A stretch of 64,000 nt of DNA from Melanocharis versteri (GCA_013397845.1 VZTG01010518.1:97625-161624); one strand, 5' to 3'; counted from the stretch's first letter, positions 14,601-29,986 are shown. Made by a program: numbers and translations. Notes: generated by a model not told the origin, from the sequence alone.

Positions 14601-17600
14601 GGTAATACTGAACAAATTTCTACCCTTTTAGACAGAATAAAATCCCAACTATCACCTTACTGCTGTTAGACCCAATCTGTACATGCTGCCCTCAAGAGAT
14701 CAGGTAGTAGAGCGCTGCTCAAATGAGAATTGACATTATTGATTAAACAGATTGTGTGCGATAAAAAAAAGGTTCATTCAACTAAGGAGTTGAAAGTTTA
14801 ATTTGAATGTTGCTTCTTAGATTTGAGAGCTCCACTGCCCTTACAAAGGCACTTAAGCAAAGCTGGAAATCGATTCTGTGTTTCATGACCTATCCATATG
14901 CACAGAAATTCATTGTACCAGAGTAACTTTGTCTACTAAAGACCGCTGTAGTAATAAATTTTAAAGAAGATTAGTTTACTTAGTTGGTGTATATGAGATA
15001 ATAAATACAGAGTGTACTTTCCAAATGAGAATTGGATAATCTCTCGATACATAGTTTTATCCTGGTAATAAAGGACAGATAGTGAATAGCTTAGGGAAGT
15101 AGTACTGAAATGTGAAGTCTTATTTCTACCAACATCAAGGCAACTTCGAGCCTTAGCTCCACTGACTGCAACTCACCATCTCCCAGCTGCTGCGGAGTAT
15201 TGTTCAATCTGTGCTATAGTTCAGTGGCTTCCTATTAGACAGCTGCCATTAAACCACAACATTGCCTTCCAGAAAGACAGCTCTTTATAGTCACGTAGAA
15301 TGACCTAATTTCCAGGTTTCCAAGGAGGTGAATGCAGGTAGATGTTTTAGGTAAGTTACTCAAACTATATGCAAAAGATCACACTGGAGTGGTACTCAAC
15401 CCACAGATTTTTATGATAGCATCTTTATGCCAACAGGAAAGCAATGGGTGTGTTTTTGGAGAATTTTGGGTAAATTCTGAGCTCACTGCCTGACCAGAAG
15501 CCTGTGTTAATAACCCTTGCAGTGGTAAAACCATTGCTGAAGGCCTCAGCAGTGTTGTGGCTGGCTCACTTGCCCAGTAGTAGCCATTTCCAGGTTCGAG
15601 GCTTGTTGCCTTCTCCCAGCTGGCCTGTTCTGCAGCAGCAGTGAAGGTGACAAAAGTCGGCTTCAGAGTTCAGCATGGACAGCTGGGGTGGGGGACCATA
15701 TTCCCTCTGCAGTTAATGCAAGGAATCCAGCTCCTCCTGGGGAATATTTACGGCATCAAACTTGGCATCCTGCTGTTCTCCCCTAGGGATACAGCTACAA
15801 AACACAGGCACACGGTGTCCTTTGCAAGTATCTGGCATTGTCTGTGGAGGCAGACATAGAATGACATGAATTGTCTGTTCATGATGCTCAGGTATCCCAG
15901 GACATTTAAAGGAGCACAAGGCTTTTTCATTTGCACTGTGTTCAGGCAAATACTACACCTGGGATCTAAAGAAGAATGTCCAAAATCAGGCTGTGCCTAG
16001 GAGTCCCTGGTGCTTCCAGATGCAAGAAGATAAAATGCCAAGGAACATCAGTTCAGTGAGACCACGAGTTCATGACAGAGAGTCATTCATGTCTCATGAG
16101 TGAGGCATCTGAAACAGTGAATTTCCTTGGGCTGTGAAATCCCCTTTGACTTGGGCAGGCACATCAATGGCTCACACTTGCTGAGCTTTAATTCTCATCA
16201 CAAGTACAAGCCCATTCCTTGTACAGTCTGGAAAACTCCTTCTGTAGCCCCTGACAGAACTGCAATAGTATCGATGGTCTTTTATATTGATCCCATGAAA
16301 ACATAAAATAGATTGCATCTACATCAACAAAGCCTGTAAAATGAAATTTTAAGTATCCACAAAAATCAAGCTAACAAGAAATACGTTTTCCCTTCTCTTA
16401 TACCAATAAAATAATAAAAGTCAGTGTTCTAGTCTTTGGTAAGTGGCAAATGGAAAAATCAATAAACAACCCCATATGTAATTGTTTTAGAATAATCAGT
16501 GGAAAAGTGCTTAAAAACTTCTTACAATGAAATTAAGGTAACTGAAATATTTTAATATTTGGGAGAAAACTGGATTACCTGTGTTTTCAAAAAAGAACAG
16601 CCCCCTTTTATTTTTTTAATCTGCAGGGCTGCTGCCTAAGAGATGAATGCTTTGAGTTTTCATTCACAAGCCTCTGCAATATTGGCTGCTGTGGAGATCG
16701 GATCCAAGCTGTGGGACGTCTGCAGCCTGCCCACCAGTTGTGGCAGCCTTATTTGGGTTGGGGGTGTCATGCAGGTGATGTGAATTGACTCCAGCGCTAT
16801 CACACCTGCCTTTATCAAGGCTGTGTAGCTCATCCCTTGTCTGTACGTCAAGCATTAGGTGGTGTGGCTATCACTTACTTCCTGCTCAGCTGCTCCTCGT
16901 CTCTTCAAGGGAATGGAGCCAAATAGGAAGAACCTTGAATGTGAACTATGCCAACAGGATGCAAGTGGCCCACCTCCATGGACTTTTTTTTTTTTTTTGC
17001 AGAGAACTGATGTACAGTCCATGTTACCATTGAGGAATGTTGGTTTGCCACTGGCCATGGGCGCAGACGAGCTGGCCAACTGACCCCATGGGCTCTGAAT
17101 GTTGACACCAGCCATGCAGAGTTGAATCTTATGGTCTCCCAAAACATGTTCACCTCCCTGCAAACCTGGAGCGATGGGAGCTTTCTGTTTGTGGGCATGC
17201 CCAGGTGGATCACTGACAGAATCCCTAAAAGCATCATGAGAGAGAAGCCTTTGCTACTCAGGACTAAATAGGAATGAGCTCTTATTACTGACTTCACCAA
17301 GTCAATACTTGAACAAGCTGAGTCAGTACTTCAGAGAGATGACTTTATACAGCTGGTCAAAAAAATATACATAGAACAGAAAACTCAAGAAAACTTTTGT
17401 CTTCTGTGACCACAGTTCCTATAACACATTTTATGCGTTGCCAGAAAAACAGACTTTTAAAACCTGAACCGGAAGCTTGATTTGGGGCACAAGGAAAACA
17501 TCTGGAAAATGCTAACAATTCTGTTCAGTGCGGGATGGGCTCATCATCTTCTCTATCATTTGATCATGTGAAGGGTACCCGGCAGCTTGTGCCCACTCCC

Positions 17601-20600
17601 AAAATTTCTCCAAGCAAGTATGATGTCTTTGAGTGCAGACTACCACTGCTGATCCTCCCCTTGTATGTAAGTTCCCAAGAATTTGCTATCAGGCAGAAGC
17701 TGAATGGGCACACAGAAAGTAGCCTGAGCTGTGTTCCTCGTTCACCATAGCACCTGCTTGGTCAGACTATGCTGCAAGAGACACAGGGTGAGTAGTAAAA
17801 TCACGTAAGTAGCAATGGGAAGTAAGGGGAGGGTTTGAATGGGGAGAAAATGCAGGCTGTTTGTTTATTCGTTCATGTAGCCAGGGACATCAAATAAATA
17901 CAATAACTGACCCAGAGATTTGCTGATTTGGGACATCACCCAGAGTTGGATTTCAGCACCAGTACATGAGAAAGTCAGATCATCTGACCCAATAATTTTG
18001 AATGGGTTCCCATTTCTCTGGTTATTAACTGGCACCTGAGAGCTGCTAAATCAGTAAATTTTTAGCATTTCTGTATCTGAACTCAACAAGCTTGACTTGC
18101 TCATCCAGTTACTGTTGCACGTGCTTTGACATCAGCTTTAGCAAGGAGGATTTGAACCAGGAACTCCTATAAACAGTTTTTCTTTGAAATCAGATTAGCA
18201 AGTCAGAAATGCCAAGTGATAAGAGCAGACTTTCCTTCACAAGACTTCCTTTAGCAACCCTGAGTCAATGGCATTGGGAGGACATTAGCCTTCATATCCA
18301 CAGGGTAGAAAAATTGATTCACTGTCATCATGAAAGTTACAATTTTAACTTTGCTTCAGCAAGTTATGGAATATTATTAGAGATGTATTAAAGTCACACA
18401 TGCCTTCCCTATTTTTAAAAGGAAAAGAAGAAGGTATTATGCGCCTGGAGGAAATGGTTACCCAAAATCTGAGTGAAAAAAGAAAGGGAAAATATAAAGG
18501 GGAGAAAATCAACCTGCAGTGTCTTTTCTTGCTGGTTTTGACATTAAGGTCCGTTGCAGGCCAAAAATGAGCCTTCCAAGCAAGTAGATGGAAAGATTCT
18601 TCTTTTGGAGGGGGGGAAGAGATACAGGTGGAGAGACTGTTCTCTTTTGGAGCTGACTGGTCACTAGAAAGATCTTTTTAGCAAATTTATGCTGGCGTAA
18701 TATTCCTGACCAATTCTTCCTGTAGCAACCTTTGTATAGATCAGAATAAACCAAGAAGGCCCATGCTCTGAGGTGTGCACAGCTGCACGTTGGCATCACA
18801 CCTACAAAATACACTCTTTAGAGAGTCAGATACACCAAAGCCTGTGGTTCCTCATCAAGCAGGCACGCAAGATATAATGAGGGAGGAGTACTTGCTGAAC
18901 ATGTAGGAGGGCAGTTTCCCTTCTAAAAATAACAAAACAGTTTCCCTTTCTTTTCCTCTGTTGAACCATGATGATATGGTCCATCTCAGACTCAACATCT
19001 TTTTTTGGGGATAGAACATTAGAATGAAAAGTCAGATTGAAAGCAGGATGATATTATAAGCTATTTAGGAACCCACAAGTATCCAAAGTGCTACCAGCTG
19101 AAGAGAAACCTATTAAACCTAGGAGTTTTTATACTTATGTCTGTTTTTAAGGTCATTACCCAAAAGATTTACATTACAAATATCTTCAGACCATTGCTGT
19201 AACAAATATATCACTGCTACATTTTTAAACTTCTCTATATAGCAAAAATGCAGTAATAGTAATTCCACAATGTAGTTTATCTCTACTATAGGCATCCCAT
19301 CATATCTAGCATCTATGAAACTGGGTGGGTTATTCTCCAAAATGCAGTTTTCAGGTGGGTATTCATATGCATGCTGGTTTACACTAATCTAACAAAACCT
19401 CTCACACTTAGCTTGTAGCATCCTAGCCAAAATGGAATCCAAGGAGGCAAAAAACTCAGAGTGTGAAATGCACTCTGCTGGGTGTCTTAAATCCAGCACT
19501 GAGTTTCATGGTCCTCCTCTACTGAGAGTGGAGAGAGGCACCCCAGAACATAATTCAGCCCACCTAGAGTCTGACTGGAACACATACCATAGCCCCACCT
19601 GAGGTTACACCATTCTGTAGCAAACACCATTAAAAAGCAGCATTCAGAAGTAGCTTCTGACATCTGACCCAGGAAGATCAGTGTCATTCCTTTGTCTTGA
19701 TCAATTTTAATGCAAAAGAAGAAAACACATTATACTGCAGGAGAAATGGAGCCAAGCTCTGTACATCCAGTGTTTTCACGCCCAGGCTCTGGTTAGGGCT
19801 GCGATCTGTCATCACTGTGGTGGGTCATTGCCCACAGGTGTGAAGTTGCTTCTGTCAATATTTGTTCAAGTCTGCAAATAAATGGATTACCTGAATGCAT
19901 ATGTCTCTGCAAAAGTTTACATGTTAGAATTGTTGTTATCAGATCACAGAGGGGATAACACGAATTTGACCGCAGTCATTTCAAAGAGCTAAGCTTCTTT
20001 CTCACCCTGACATTTTACCACAGGTTTCAGAGTAATATCATCACCAGAGGCGATCAAAAGATGTAATATAAATGCAGAGCAAGCAAAAATTCTGCTTCTC
20101 TTACTTTTTTTTAGGTTTACTATGCAATAACACAATCAAAAGATTTCTCATCTGAAACAGTTTTAAAGATAAAAATGGCTTTGTGAGCTAATGTGAATGC
20201 ACTTTCAAAAAACACAACTCCAAGGGAAATGAGAAGAAAAAAAACTCAAGAGAAACTACTTTTTATATCCCATTCTCATTTTCATAAACATCTAAAAGGT
20301 CGGGGAGGAGAATGTATTGAAAATGTTGATTTGACACCCCTTACACACCTTTGCTACATATCTGGTGGAAAGGTGGTTTTCCACTCACTATACGAATTTT
20401 CTTGCAGCAGTGGTTCCCGCTTTAAAGTGAATAAAGGGTAAAGTGTCACAGAGGTGAACAAAGGAGTGCATATTTTTCTATCATACCTGAAAACTAACCT
20501 GTAGCACCTATCTTATTAGGGTGTCATGGAAGCCAAGACTGTATTGAATCATTACATCAGGATGTTCCAGTCACTGGGAGAGTTTAGGTTCCTTTGAGGT

Positions 20601-23600
20601 TCCTGGTTCAGTGTTCAGCTCAGACAGAAAATGGTGAGGTTTCCTGGCTGAAAGGAAGTAAGTTTTCATATTCATATCCTAGTGCAGGAATAGTGTGTTC
20701 CACTGATGGGGAGGGAAACTTTAGTTGGACTTGGCTGAGAATATTCATTCTTTTGAACCTATAAAGTGGTCTTTCAGAGATGCTCTCCAACTAAAAGCTT
20801 CCTTGAGCAACACGTGTTCAAACTCAAAAGTAAAGCCAAGGAATTTGGCTCTTACAAGGCACCTAAAATGAGCAGCAGGTTGAGAATTTAAGTTCTGAGT
20901 GGGTGATGAAGTCAGTTTTTAATGTTACACAGTACTACAGTTAGAGCTACCAGCAGTGATCATTCATAACACTGGCATGTACTTGCACTAAATTATGGTA
21001 GCATTGAATATTAGAAAAACCCCAAACCTCAAACAGCTATGTACTTCAAAATTAGTCAGGTCAAAGGGTTGGAGGAATGACGGATTATAAAGTCTGTAAG
21101 GAAAAAGAATCATAATTGTAACTATCATCTTTACTCCTGAACATTATTTTATATATTTGCTTTTAGTATTTGTCCACTTCCTGTTAGCATGAAAATAATG
21201 TCTTTCACAAACCATCTCCATTAGGCTTGTTCCCAAAAGAATTTATATCTAATTAAATTATATTTGTGCTCTTTTAACCCTTTTTCCTTCTTCAGTGTGC
21301 ATTTTCCTTTAAAAATTACAAATTTCTCTTTCTAATTTATTTTAAACCAGGCAATTTTCTGCTTGATATTTTCGAAGCTAATGCCACACCATTTTTTCCT
21401 CCTCCTTCTTATAAGTCCCCTTTTTTAAGAGCTTCTTGTTTGATTTCTTCTGATATGCATATACCTATCTCAAGCCCTTTATTGTAACATTTATGGGTTT
21501 CATATATGTGTATTCTACGTTTTTATATTGTTTCTATGTTCCCTTTAAAGGGAAGTACTACTCTTTAATTTTCCACACACTGGTAGTATTTTTATCGGCC
21601 AGATAGAGAATATGAGCTCACACATTAGTGTGTCAGAGGGAATAGTAAACGAGTTTGCTTTTGTTTTATCAGATGTTAAAAATGGTTTACCAGTTTCTGA
21701 GAAATACTTGACACTTTTTCTTCTATACCTCATCCCATTATAATTATCTATGAGGTGTCCATGCTGCTCTGGCTTCGTATCTCTTCTGGTTTTGGCTGCA
21801 GTTCTAACATGCAAATGGCCAAACAATCCATTTATCCCCCAAAATCAGTTGAAACAACAATATCCATGACGCAGCAAAACTTCTGTCTTTTTAGAGATAT
21901 TTTAGCACATTAACAAAACCAATTAATCAGTGGAAGGCTTACATGCTTCAAGTTTTTTTTTCTGCTTTCTCGCTTCCCATTACTGGTGATGCAGTTTTCC
22001 CTCCTCACTGGGTGCACACATAAAATCCCAAGTTTTCCCAGATGGGGAGCTGTTATGGGTGAGCTCCACAAGCTCCAGGACAGCAGGAACCTGTCACTGG
22101 ATGCTGGGTCAGGTAATGGGCTGAAGTGTTTCTTCTGCTCCTCTGCAAGGCAAACACAGAAATACAATACAGCCTTGGGAAGGTAAAACTAGTTTATCCA
22201 ATAGCTTTGGGCTTCGGATCTGAATTTTGAGAGGAGCTGCTGGCTATGAGACTCTGAGAAGTGCAACTATGAAATCAGGGGGACTTCAGGCACAATTAAA
22301 CTAGACAGTGTTACATCTGTTAAGGTCTAGCACCTTTTTGTTCCTGGGGGCATTACTTGGAGATTGCTGCAGATTCCAAAGGGGTAAACAGTCTCAACTT
22401 CTTCCCAGAGATCTTCATACAATCCACCACCCATCTGCATACACACAGGACTAATAGCAAAATAAAGACCCATGTTGACATGAAACAGGGATTATTATTT
22501 AATCCTAGAACTGATTTAATATTTCAGAAAGCTGCCGAGCAGAACAAGGATCCCATACACTTAAAGATGACCTCTGACTGTATCTCGGTATGCAGGGGAA
22601 GATGAATTATTTCTTTATGAGCCATTCTCATAATTAGTCTTTACCATCAAAAGGTATTATCAGAGCTGGCTGGTCACTGGTGAACATCTCCTTTCCCACC
22701 TCAATATAAAACCAGCTAGTTTCCAGCCTTTTTCATTGCTGCCATGTTCTTCTCTTTCTTCTTACTCCTTCCAACCCAGTCACTTCTTCCTTTCTCTCTC
22801 TCACCTCCTGGCTGTTTTCCCCTCAGCCCAACACTCTTCCTGCTCCTTTGACATCTGCTAACCACAGCATAAATGAGTGAAATCCTGGGGTCCACTTCCC
22901 AGACTACATTGAGAAGACCAACAGTTTATGATGTGATTGTTCTCTGCTCCGATCTCCTTTTCCCTACTGGTACAGCAAACTTGTTGGGAACTGGTGATCT
23001 GTGTGGCACTGTCAAATCTCCTCTTAAGAGCATTATTTGAAAAAAATAATTTAAAAGGGTCATTATCAAGACCATTCTCTGCTCTGAACACTGCTTTCTG
23101 TTGCCATGGCTGCTGAAGTAACAATATATGGTGGCTGTCAGTGTAAGCAGTGACTCAAGAGTCTCTGCTGTCAGCACCACCACACAGTGGATGCATCTTG
23201 AAGGAGGTTCTCATGGACCACCTCAAGCCCCAAAGAGCTGTTTCCACAAATAGTACATCTTGTGTAGCTTGGGTCTGTCATAACAGAGATAAAAGAAGGA
23301 GAAACATTAGCTGTGGGTGACTGACTGAACACAAATAACTGGAGGGTACAGAGGTTTAAAATGCAGCCCATTTCCCTTCTTGACCTAGTACTAGCCTTAA
23401 CTGTAACATCTTGAAGGTAAATGTTCAGAGGGGGCAGATGTTTTTCCTGCAGGGTGTTTTCATCTTGCACACAGTTTCATGAAATTCTCCTTTTATGATC
23501 GCCTTGTGCAATGCTGTGAGCTCAGCAGAGCGGGCTGTGGCAGGGTGTTTTGGCATTTCAGTCTTGCACTTGGTCCTTCCAGTCCATGGAATGCCTCCAA

Positions 23601-26119
23601 GAGAACAGGTGTGTAGTGGCTGAGCAGATCAGCTGATTTCACGCACATATCCATTTTCCTTGACATGGATGAATATCTGCAGTAATTCTTCGCTAATATT
23701 TACTCAAAGAGTTGCACTCTGTGCATGTTGTACTATATCCTGCTTCCAGGCTTTCTACTTTTTTCCTATACATTATTACTTGTGGGCCTGTTTTGCTGTC
23801 TGTTATTTTGTTCTTTTGTTGCAGACCACTGTGGAAATATTTTGCCCCATAATTACACACCTAGGAGAGCAGAGGTTTGGTCTGAGACCAAGATGTTTGT
23901 ACTTATATATAAGGACAGCAGTTCAGCTTCTCTTTATATGTTCATGACTTCATACCACCTTCCACAGTAACCTTCTCAAGACTGGCTTTAGGTCATCCAA
24001 CACCTTCATTTTTCTTAGGTTATTGTTCCTGTACTGGGCCATCTTCCTTAAATTGCCAACATTTCATTTTTACTAGACATAAGGTCTGAGCCATGTATCG
24101 TAAGATAAAAGACCTTTGCCTGCCACAAATGTGGAACAGGCAAAGCCCAGTTTGTAACCAGAGGTAAGAGAAAAGATTGTGATCCAGATCCAAACTTCCT
24201 CAGCCTTTTGGAAGATGTAAATTATGGTTTCGGTGTTAATGTTCAGGTGTACATCTAAGTGGCCCCAGTGGAGGGCAGAGAATCCCAGTTTAACATCTCT
24301 TTTCCAGGGTAGCTCCGGTGGCTGTATTCTCCTCTCTTACAGCACATCATGAACCCAATTCATCATTAACTCAAGAGAGCTACATTGAAGTAGGTAGGAG
24401 AGGGCTGGCTCACAGTACCCAAGTATTTACCTCTACTAATTTTCGGTAACAGAATAGAAATTTTCCAGTTAGGTGTATCCAAACAATGGCTTCCTATGTG
24501 ACATTTGATGCAAATATTTATTTAAATTTATGTCAAATTTTCAGGGGTTTAGGGAGAATTTGTACCAGAACAGTTATTAGAAGGCTGCAGGACTGTCAAG
24601 GGTGTTCAAATAACAGATGCTATTCTCATTAGCTTTCATGGATAGATAACAAAGAATAGATACTCAGGTAGAATTCTTGCTTTCACTTAAGTATTCAGAG
24701 AGCTTAAGTGTGAGACTGAAGTGTAGCACAACCTCTGTTCTGAAACCTCATTTAAGGGACTAATGTGATCCCCTGTTTAGGGACATCATTTACAAGAAAT
24801 ATGGATCTTTTATAGCTAGATGTTCACATACACTGAGTTTGGGATAAAGGATTCCTATCCCACCTAAAGCATTATATCTGGTTTAAAAATTGTCTATACA
24901 CTGAGCATTCTCCTCTACAGAACAGGCTGAATGCAAACCTAATGCTATGTACTTATAAATCAAAGTCCGTGGGTTTATGCCCATTTATTAAGTCTAATTC
25001 ACAAGTTTAACTGAACTTTACCTCAGATCCTAGTTTGACTTACTTAGGTTTTTTTCCTTTCAAAGAGACTTTTTCAGTCTTCCCAAAGGACTCATCTACG
25101 TTATAAATATCTTTATCTTATTTTTAAGTCTTATATTATTACGTAATATAAAAACAAATTAAATACTGGCAACAGAGTTTCCTCTAAGTCACTCTCAGTA
25201 AAAATTCAGTAATGGCTTCATAGGCAGCAGCTTTGCCAAGGTTACTGTTTGTTGTCTGGATGGCTGAGGAGCTACTGCAGTGGTCAAATACCTCTGGAAG
25301 TCTGGTTATCAAAAGATATATTAAATGAGATCAGCAAATGTCTCAGGAAACAATTTCACAGGGGAGCCAGAGGGTCTGACCTGGCACAAAAAGCCAGTAT
25401 TAGCTGGTCCAGGACACTGCCTTCCTTACTTCATCAAGATAATCAAACAGCAGATGAAATCAGAAATCTTAAGAGTTCTGAAAAAACCTACTTTCATCCC
25501 ACCATTCATATGAAAAATTGTGTTTCTGTACAATACTTTTCTATGCTTTCATATGAAAAGAGAATTTATCTAAGGCTTGCATATTCCTTTTGTCTTATTT
25601 GAGACCCAGGTGGAGGTTTTTTTCTCCTTCAGCAACAGATCTGCAGGGCTGATGTACCTTGAGGCAGTTTTTCTTGTTGCATCACCCACAGCTTGGGTGA
25701 TTAGAGCTCTTCTTCCAAGGCTTTGCACTACCTGTTGCTACACAAAACAAGAGACAGAGGTGGAACACTAAGTACCCCAGCATCCCTGTCCTTAATTGAG
25801 TGGAGATATGTAGCACTTTCAGGCAATTCACCTTTTGACTTGGAAATCTCTGCTGGGCTCCTCCTCTTCTTTCATTTTGGATCTTGAGCTGGCAAATCCT
25901 GTTTTCCTCTTAAACAGCATTAAACCTGACAATCCTACACAACCCCAGAATGGCATCATAGTGTGAAAACCATCACTTTCAATAATTTCCCTAATGTAAG
26001 AATCATGTTAGAAATGTAACACAATTTTTTTCCTATGGTAGGGTAGGTGTTACTTTCTAAACTTACCAGAAGCCACTTCCCAGCTGGCACCTTGAACAAA
26101 TATGGAAAAACAAACAAGT
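11641..26119. other. Intergenic, no gene seen
   Basis: About 14.5 kb of AT-rich sequence. A 19-base word ending CTTTAGGTGCAG occurs at 12633-12651 and 13817-13835. The stretch 16620-17300 is less AT-rich and has overlapping chance frames on both strands around the poly-T run; it may be an old transposon that I cannot name. No exon chain is visible. Confidence 0.55.
16984..16998. repeat. Poly-T run (15 T)
   Basis: A single homopolymer run flanked by GGAC and GCAGAG in intergenic sequence. Confidence 0.9.
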
Positions 26120-26177
26120 AGGTTGGACTCAATGATCTCAGAGGTTTTTTCCCATCTAATTAATTCTGTGATTTTGT
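26120..26177 (+). mobile_element. CR1 3'-tail fragment
   Basis: GGTTGGACTCAATGATCTCA, a GAGGTTTTTT run, then an AATTCTGTGATTTT end match the last bases of a sense CR1 element. Only about 60 bases can be recognised. Confidence 0.75.
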
Positions 26178-28642
26178 AAAATAAAAGTAGACAAACATTC
26201 TGTAACTCCCAAAGATGGCGGATACAAACAAGTGATCTGGAAGCTGTTTGTTAAAACAAATAATTGTCAGGATAAGTACCTCTAACCACAACCATCAGTC
26301 ATTAAGTTCATGCAAATTCAGAATTTCCTCTTTAACTTGTATTTGCAAATAATTAATTATGATTAATTATGAGAAGGGTCAAAATCTTCCTCCCTTATTT
26401 TCTGACTCAACTAACTAGAAAAATGGCCTTTTCCCTCTCTGTACCCCAAAGCAGCCTTTCACCCAAACTGCCTCAACATCCTCGCTTCTTTCTCACATTC
26501 ACTTTGCTCCTCGAATCCCTACTTCGCTACTTGCCAGCACAGAAAAGGAACTAAAGAGAGACGCTGCCTTTCCTCAGCTGCAGAGTCACGTTGCCTCCCT
26601 GTAGCCCTGCTAGGAGGCATAGTCAGGAGTCATCAGCCAAATCCCTGCCAAACAAATGGGACTCGAAACCAAGGCTTGATTTGGACTGAATTTCACTGGG
26701 ACAGCATCAGAGTATTTTCAGAATTTAAAGTAGTACATTTCCAAGATGTGAAAGTGCGTGATCTTGTCAACAGGATGTTGCACATTGCAGGTATCCATGA
26801 TCTCAAACAGTCAAGCACACAATCACAAGCTACAGGATAATTGCACAGATGTTTGATACAATTAATTACAGGCACTATAGGGTCAATATATTTCGTTACT
26901 TCAATTGAAGGTTCTACTACAGATAAAGACAAATTATACCTCAGAATCTGGGTTTTAACCTGACCAGAGTGTTTTTGCTCAAAATAGAGTTACATTTTGT
27001 GGCTGAAATCTGTTGATCTTAGTGAATGTAATTATGGAAAGAACCTGTGACATGCGCAGTGGCAACACGGACTTCTGGGTACTTTGCTTATTTCCTGCTG
27101 TTGCTGCACCATAGCTCTCGATAAGAACATGCCATTTCAGGCGTGTTGCTCCCTGTTTAGTCAGCCAAGAGTGAAGGTCTTGGTATTCAGGGTTGTTTCC
27201 AAGGACCTGTGACAGATACAGTAATATTTGTCTCTTCCATTGTGGAAAAGGTGCTGTCTGGCACCCGCAGAAGCCCTGTGTAAACTGGCATGCTCCTTAT
27301 ACGTGCAGGCTGCTGCTCAGCTCAGTATATTTAAACTCCTTCGTGCACAACACCACCCACCGGGAATAAATGACTCTTCTATCCACACTAGATGAACCCG
27401 GAGACATCTCTGGGTGAAAGTGCATTTTTGTTTTTTGCAGTCATTGTGGAAACAAATGGATTTAACCTTCTAGGTCTTCATACGAGACGTTTTGGCTGAA
27501 CAAGAATTCCAAATTTGGGATCTGTGTTGTTATGGGTGGTATGGTTATTATCAAGAGAAAGCTTTGAATTAATCTCAGATAAAATAAAGTGAGAGTTCTC
27601 TACTTTGTTCTTACTGAATATGAGAAATTTTCTTTCAGATACCTATCTGCAGAGCACAGCTTAGTATTAAGCATGCACCTCTGGGTGGAAACCAAGTACA
27701 AAATTGTATTCTTTGCTGTAGTTCTTGTTCTCCTAGATAATGGTTGAACAGGCTAGTCTTTGTTTTTGACAATGCTTGACTTGAAGTTGTTAATTTAGTG
27801 TTTTGGCACCAGACAGAACAACTTTTTGGCAATCTCTGTGACTGTGTACTTGCTCAATATTTTGTTTAAAAATACTGTCATGATAAAACCTGCTCTTCAC
27901 TCCAATAGAAAATACTGACATATTCTAACAGCACAGATTTTGCACTAATACCTAACAGAATGGGAAATTACTAAGATAGGAGTTCTATAAATTAATAGTT
28001 TATTAAATTAATGTAGCAAGTTATTATTATTATATTATGCTAATATCGCAAATCATTCTAGTTCCTTGTATGAACATATAAATCAATATCTGTTCTGGAC
28101 ATAAATCCATTCCATGTTTCATTCATGGTTTTGATAATACCACTTCTTGATTATATCAGCCTTGGATGGGCAACAAGTATTCAGAAATTGCAGAGGGAAA
28201 TAGATGCCAGAAGCCAGCCAGGCAAGTGCATATAATTTGCTATAATATCCAGTTAGCAGGTCTGTAAAATAGCATCCTTTAACTTCCTGTTTAACATGAG
28301 GTAGGCTTGCAAGTCTTATGCTTCCAGAGCATTGCTGCACATCCTTATATATGCCAGCTGCCAGGAATTTTTACTGCAGTTTCATCCTTATTATAGAGAT
28401 TCTCAAATCAGACTTCAGTTTGGACCTACCGGTGGTCCTTATGATAATTACGTTTCCTGCTAGCAATAAGAAAAGACTTATGGCTATTCTCAAATAGTGC
28501 AGTCAAGGTTATGCAAGTCACGCTCCAGGTGTTGAGGATGTAGGGACCAATTGGTAATAATCTGGACAGCTGCAAAACTCTCTGAATACATTATTCGCTG
28601 TAGAGGGTAAACCTTCTCTTTAAGCTCAGTGATCTTGCAGAT
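26178..28642. other. Intergenic, no gene seen
   Basis: No long open frame or repeat was recognised. A TA-rich TTATTATTATTATATTA tract lies near 28020-28037. Confidence 0.55.
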
Positions 28643-28773
28643 GATGGTAGTGACACATGAGGGAAGCAGTCTGTCCATAACACCTCCTGCTCAGCCCAGC
28701 CCCTCTCAATTGCATTTCCAGATGGTACTCTTTTAGCTCACCTTAACCAGAGTTGGAATGCCTTCAAGAAACA
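28643..28773 (+). repeat. Left arm of a 131-bp inverted repeat
   Basis: This arm and the reverse complement of 29987-30117 agree at about 127 of 131 bases; similarity stops at both ends. The arms enclose about 1.2 kb with a sequence gap. I do not recognise a transposase or known family. It could be a genuine inverted duplication or an assembly error at the gap. Confidence 0.85.
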
Positions 28774-29633
28774 GTGTGCTGTAAGCAAATCTGGTTTGGG
28801 ATTGTGGCCAGAGTTTAAGATGCAGCATTAGTACAGCATACTACCAACAATTACCATTCCTCCCACTTTTCCTCCTTAATCTCCCAACATTCCCATGAGA
28901 GAGGGACAAGAAGATTCTCTGCACACCCACCAGGACACAGTGTGGTGGCACTTCCATTGTGAGTAGTTTTATTCTTTGTAGTTACTGGAATGAAGAGAAA
29001 AAGTAATGCAGGGGAGATCTGTCTGAAGCTGTTTCTCCAATACTCTGTATCACACTATTTTTTCTCTGCTTTGAATAAGCACATGCCAAGAAGGCTGCCA
29101 GCAAAAGCATTGTTTCTGACTTTCAGTGTTTCAACAAATACTATTTTCACACTGTGAAATGTGGCTCTGAGTTTTAAATGCTTTATTTTCAGGGAATGGC
29201 AAAGGCAGGAGTGATTGAACTTGTGCACAGACCGCGGGCACTTAAAATCTTCACCAATGCCATAGCTCTGGCCTCCACCCTTTCTTAGCACTTAACCTGA
29301 CATTGTTATTAAATACTGCCCTAGACAGTGGCTAGGCTTGTTGTGTATTTAAGATTTTAATAGGATTTGTCCTGGCTAATCTTACATGTTGTAACTGCAC
29401 AGTGTAAAACAGTCATTGCTCTTTAAACAGGGAAAGTGTCCTTAGACCCATTTATTTACCTATTCATGTACAGTTCTGGCTCTGACCAGCTTTTTCAGGC
29501 ATTTCTCACTTATCCCTTTCCTTACGAAGCTGGGAACCAGCGCAAACCATCATCCCTTCAATTTCTGTGATTTTTAAACTTCTAAGCTAGGACCCTAAGA
29601 CATACCCATTTTTACTTAAAACATGCGTATATC

Positions 29634-29700
29634 AAAAAAAAAAAAAAAANNNNNNNNNNNNNNNNNNNNNNNNNNNNNNNNAAAAAAAAAAAAAAAAAAA
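29634..29700. repeat. Poly-A tract with assembly gap
   Basis: A run 29634-29649, 32 N (29650-29681), A run 29682-29700, followed by a GAAGAAGAAAGAAAAG purine stretch. The length of the A tract is unknown; the N count is likely a placeholder. Confidence 0.95.
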
Positions 29701-29986
29701 GGAAGAAGAAAGAAAAGAAAGAAACTAAACCCCAAGCCTGCTTTTCTCAGTGCTTCTGTAAAAGTAGATTGCCAAAGTACATTGCTTATCAAGGTGGATC
29801 ATCTCCCAGGACCACTGAATTTAGTGGATTGCACAACACAGAGATAATCATTACCTTCCATAAGAGTTGAGAGTATGCTGTGAAAAGCCTTTGCTTTGAG
29901 AACAGCATAGTAAGTTTTGTGATTATCTGCAAAGGAATCTTTCAGTGGAAAAAGTTTAATTGAATATCAAGACTTTATAGGTCAAA

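Noticed and set aside
16855..17300. Open frames on both strands around a poly-T run
   Set aside because: The minus-strand frames contain a Lys run from the homopolymer and no known domain; they could be part of an old repeat but I cannot name it.
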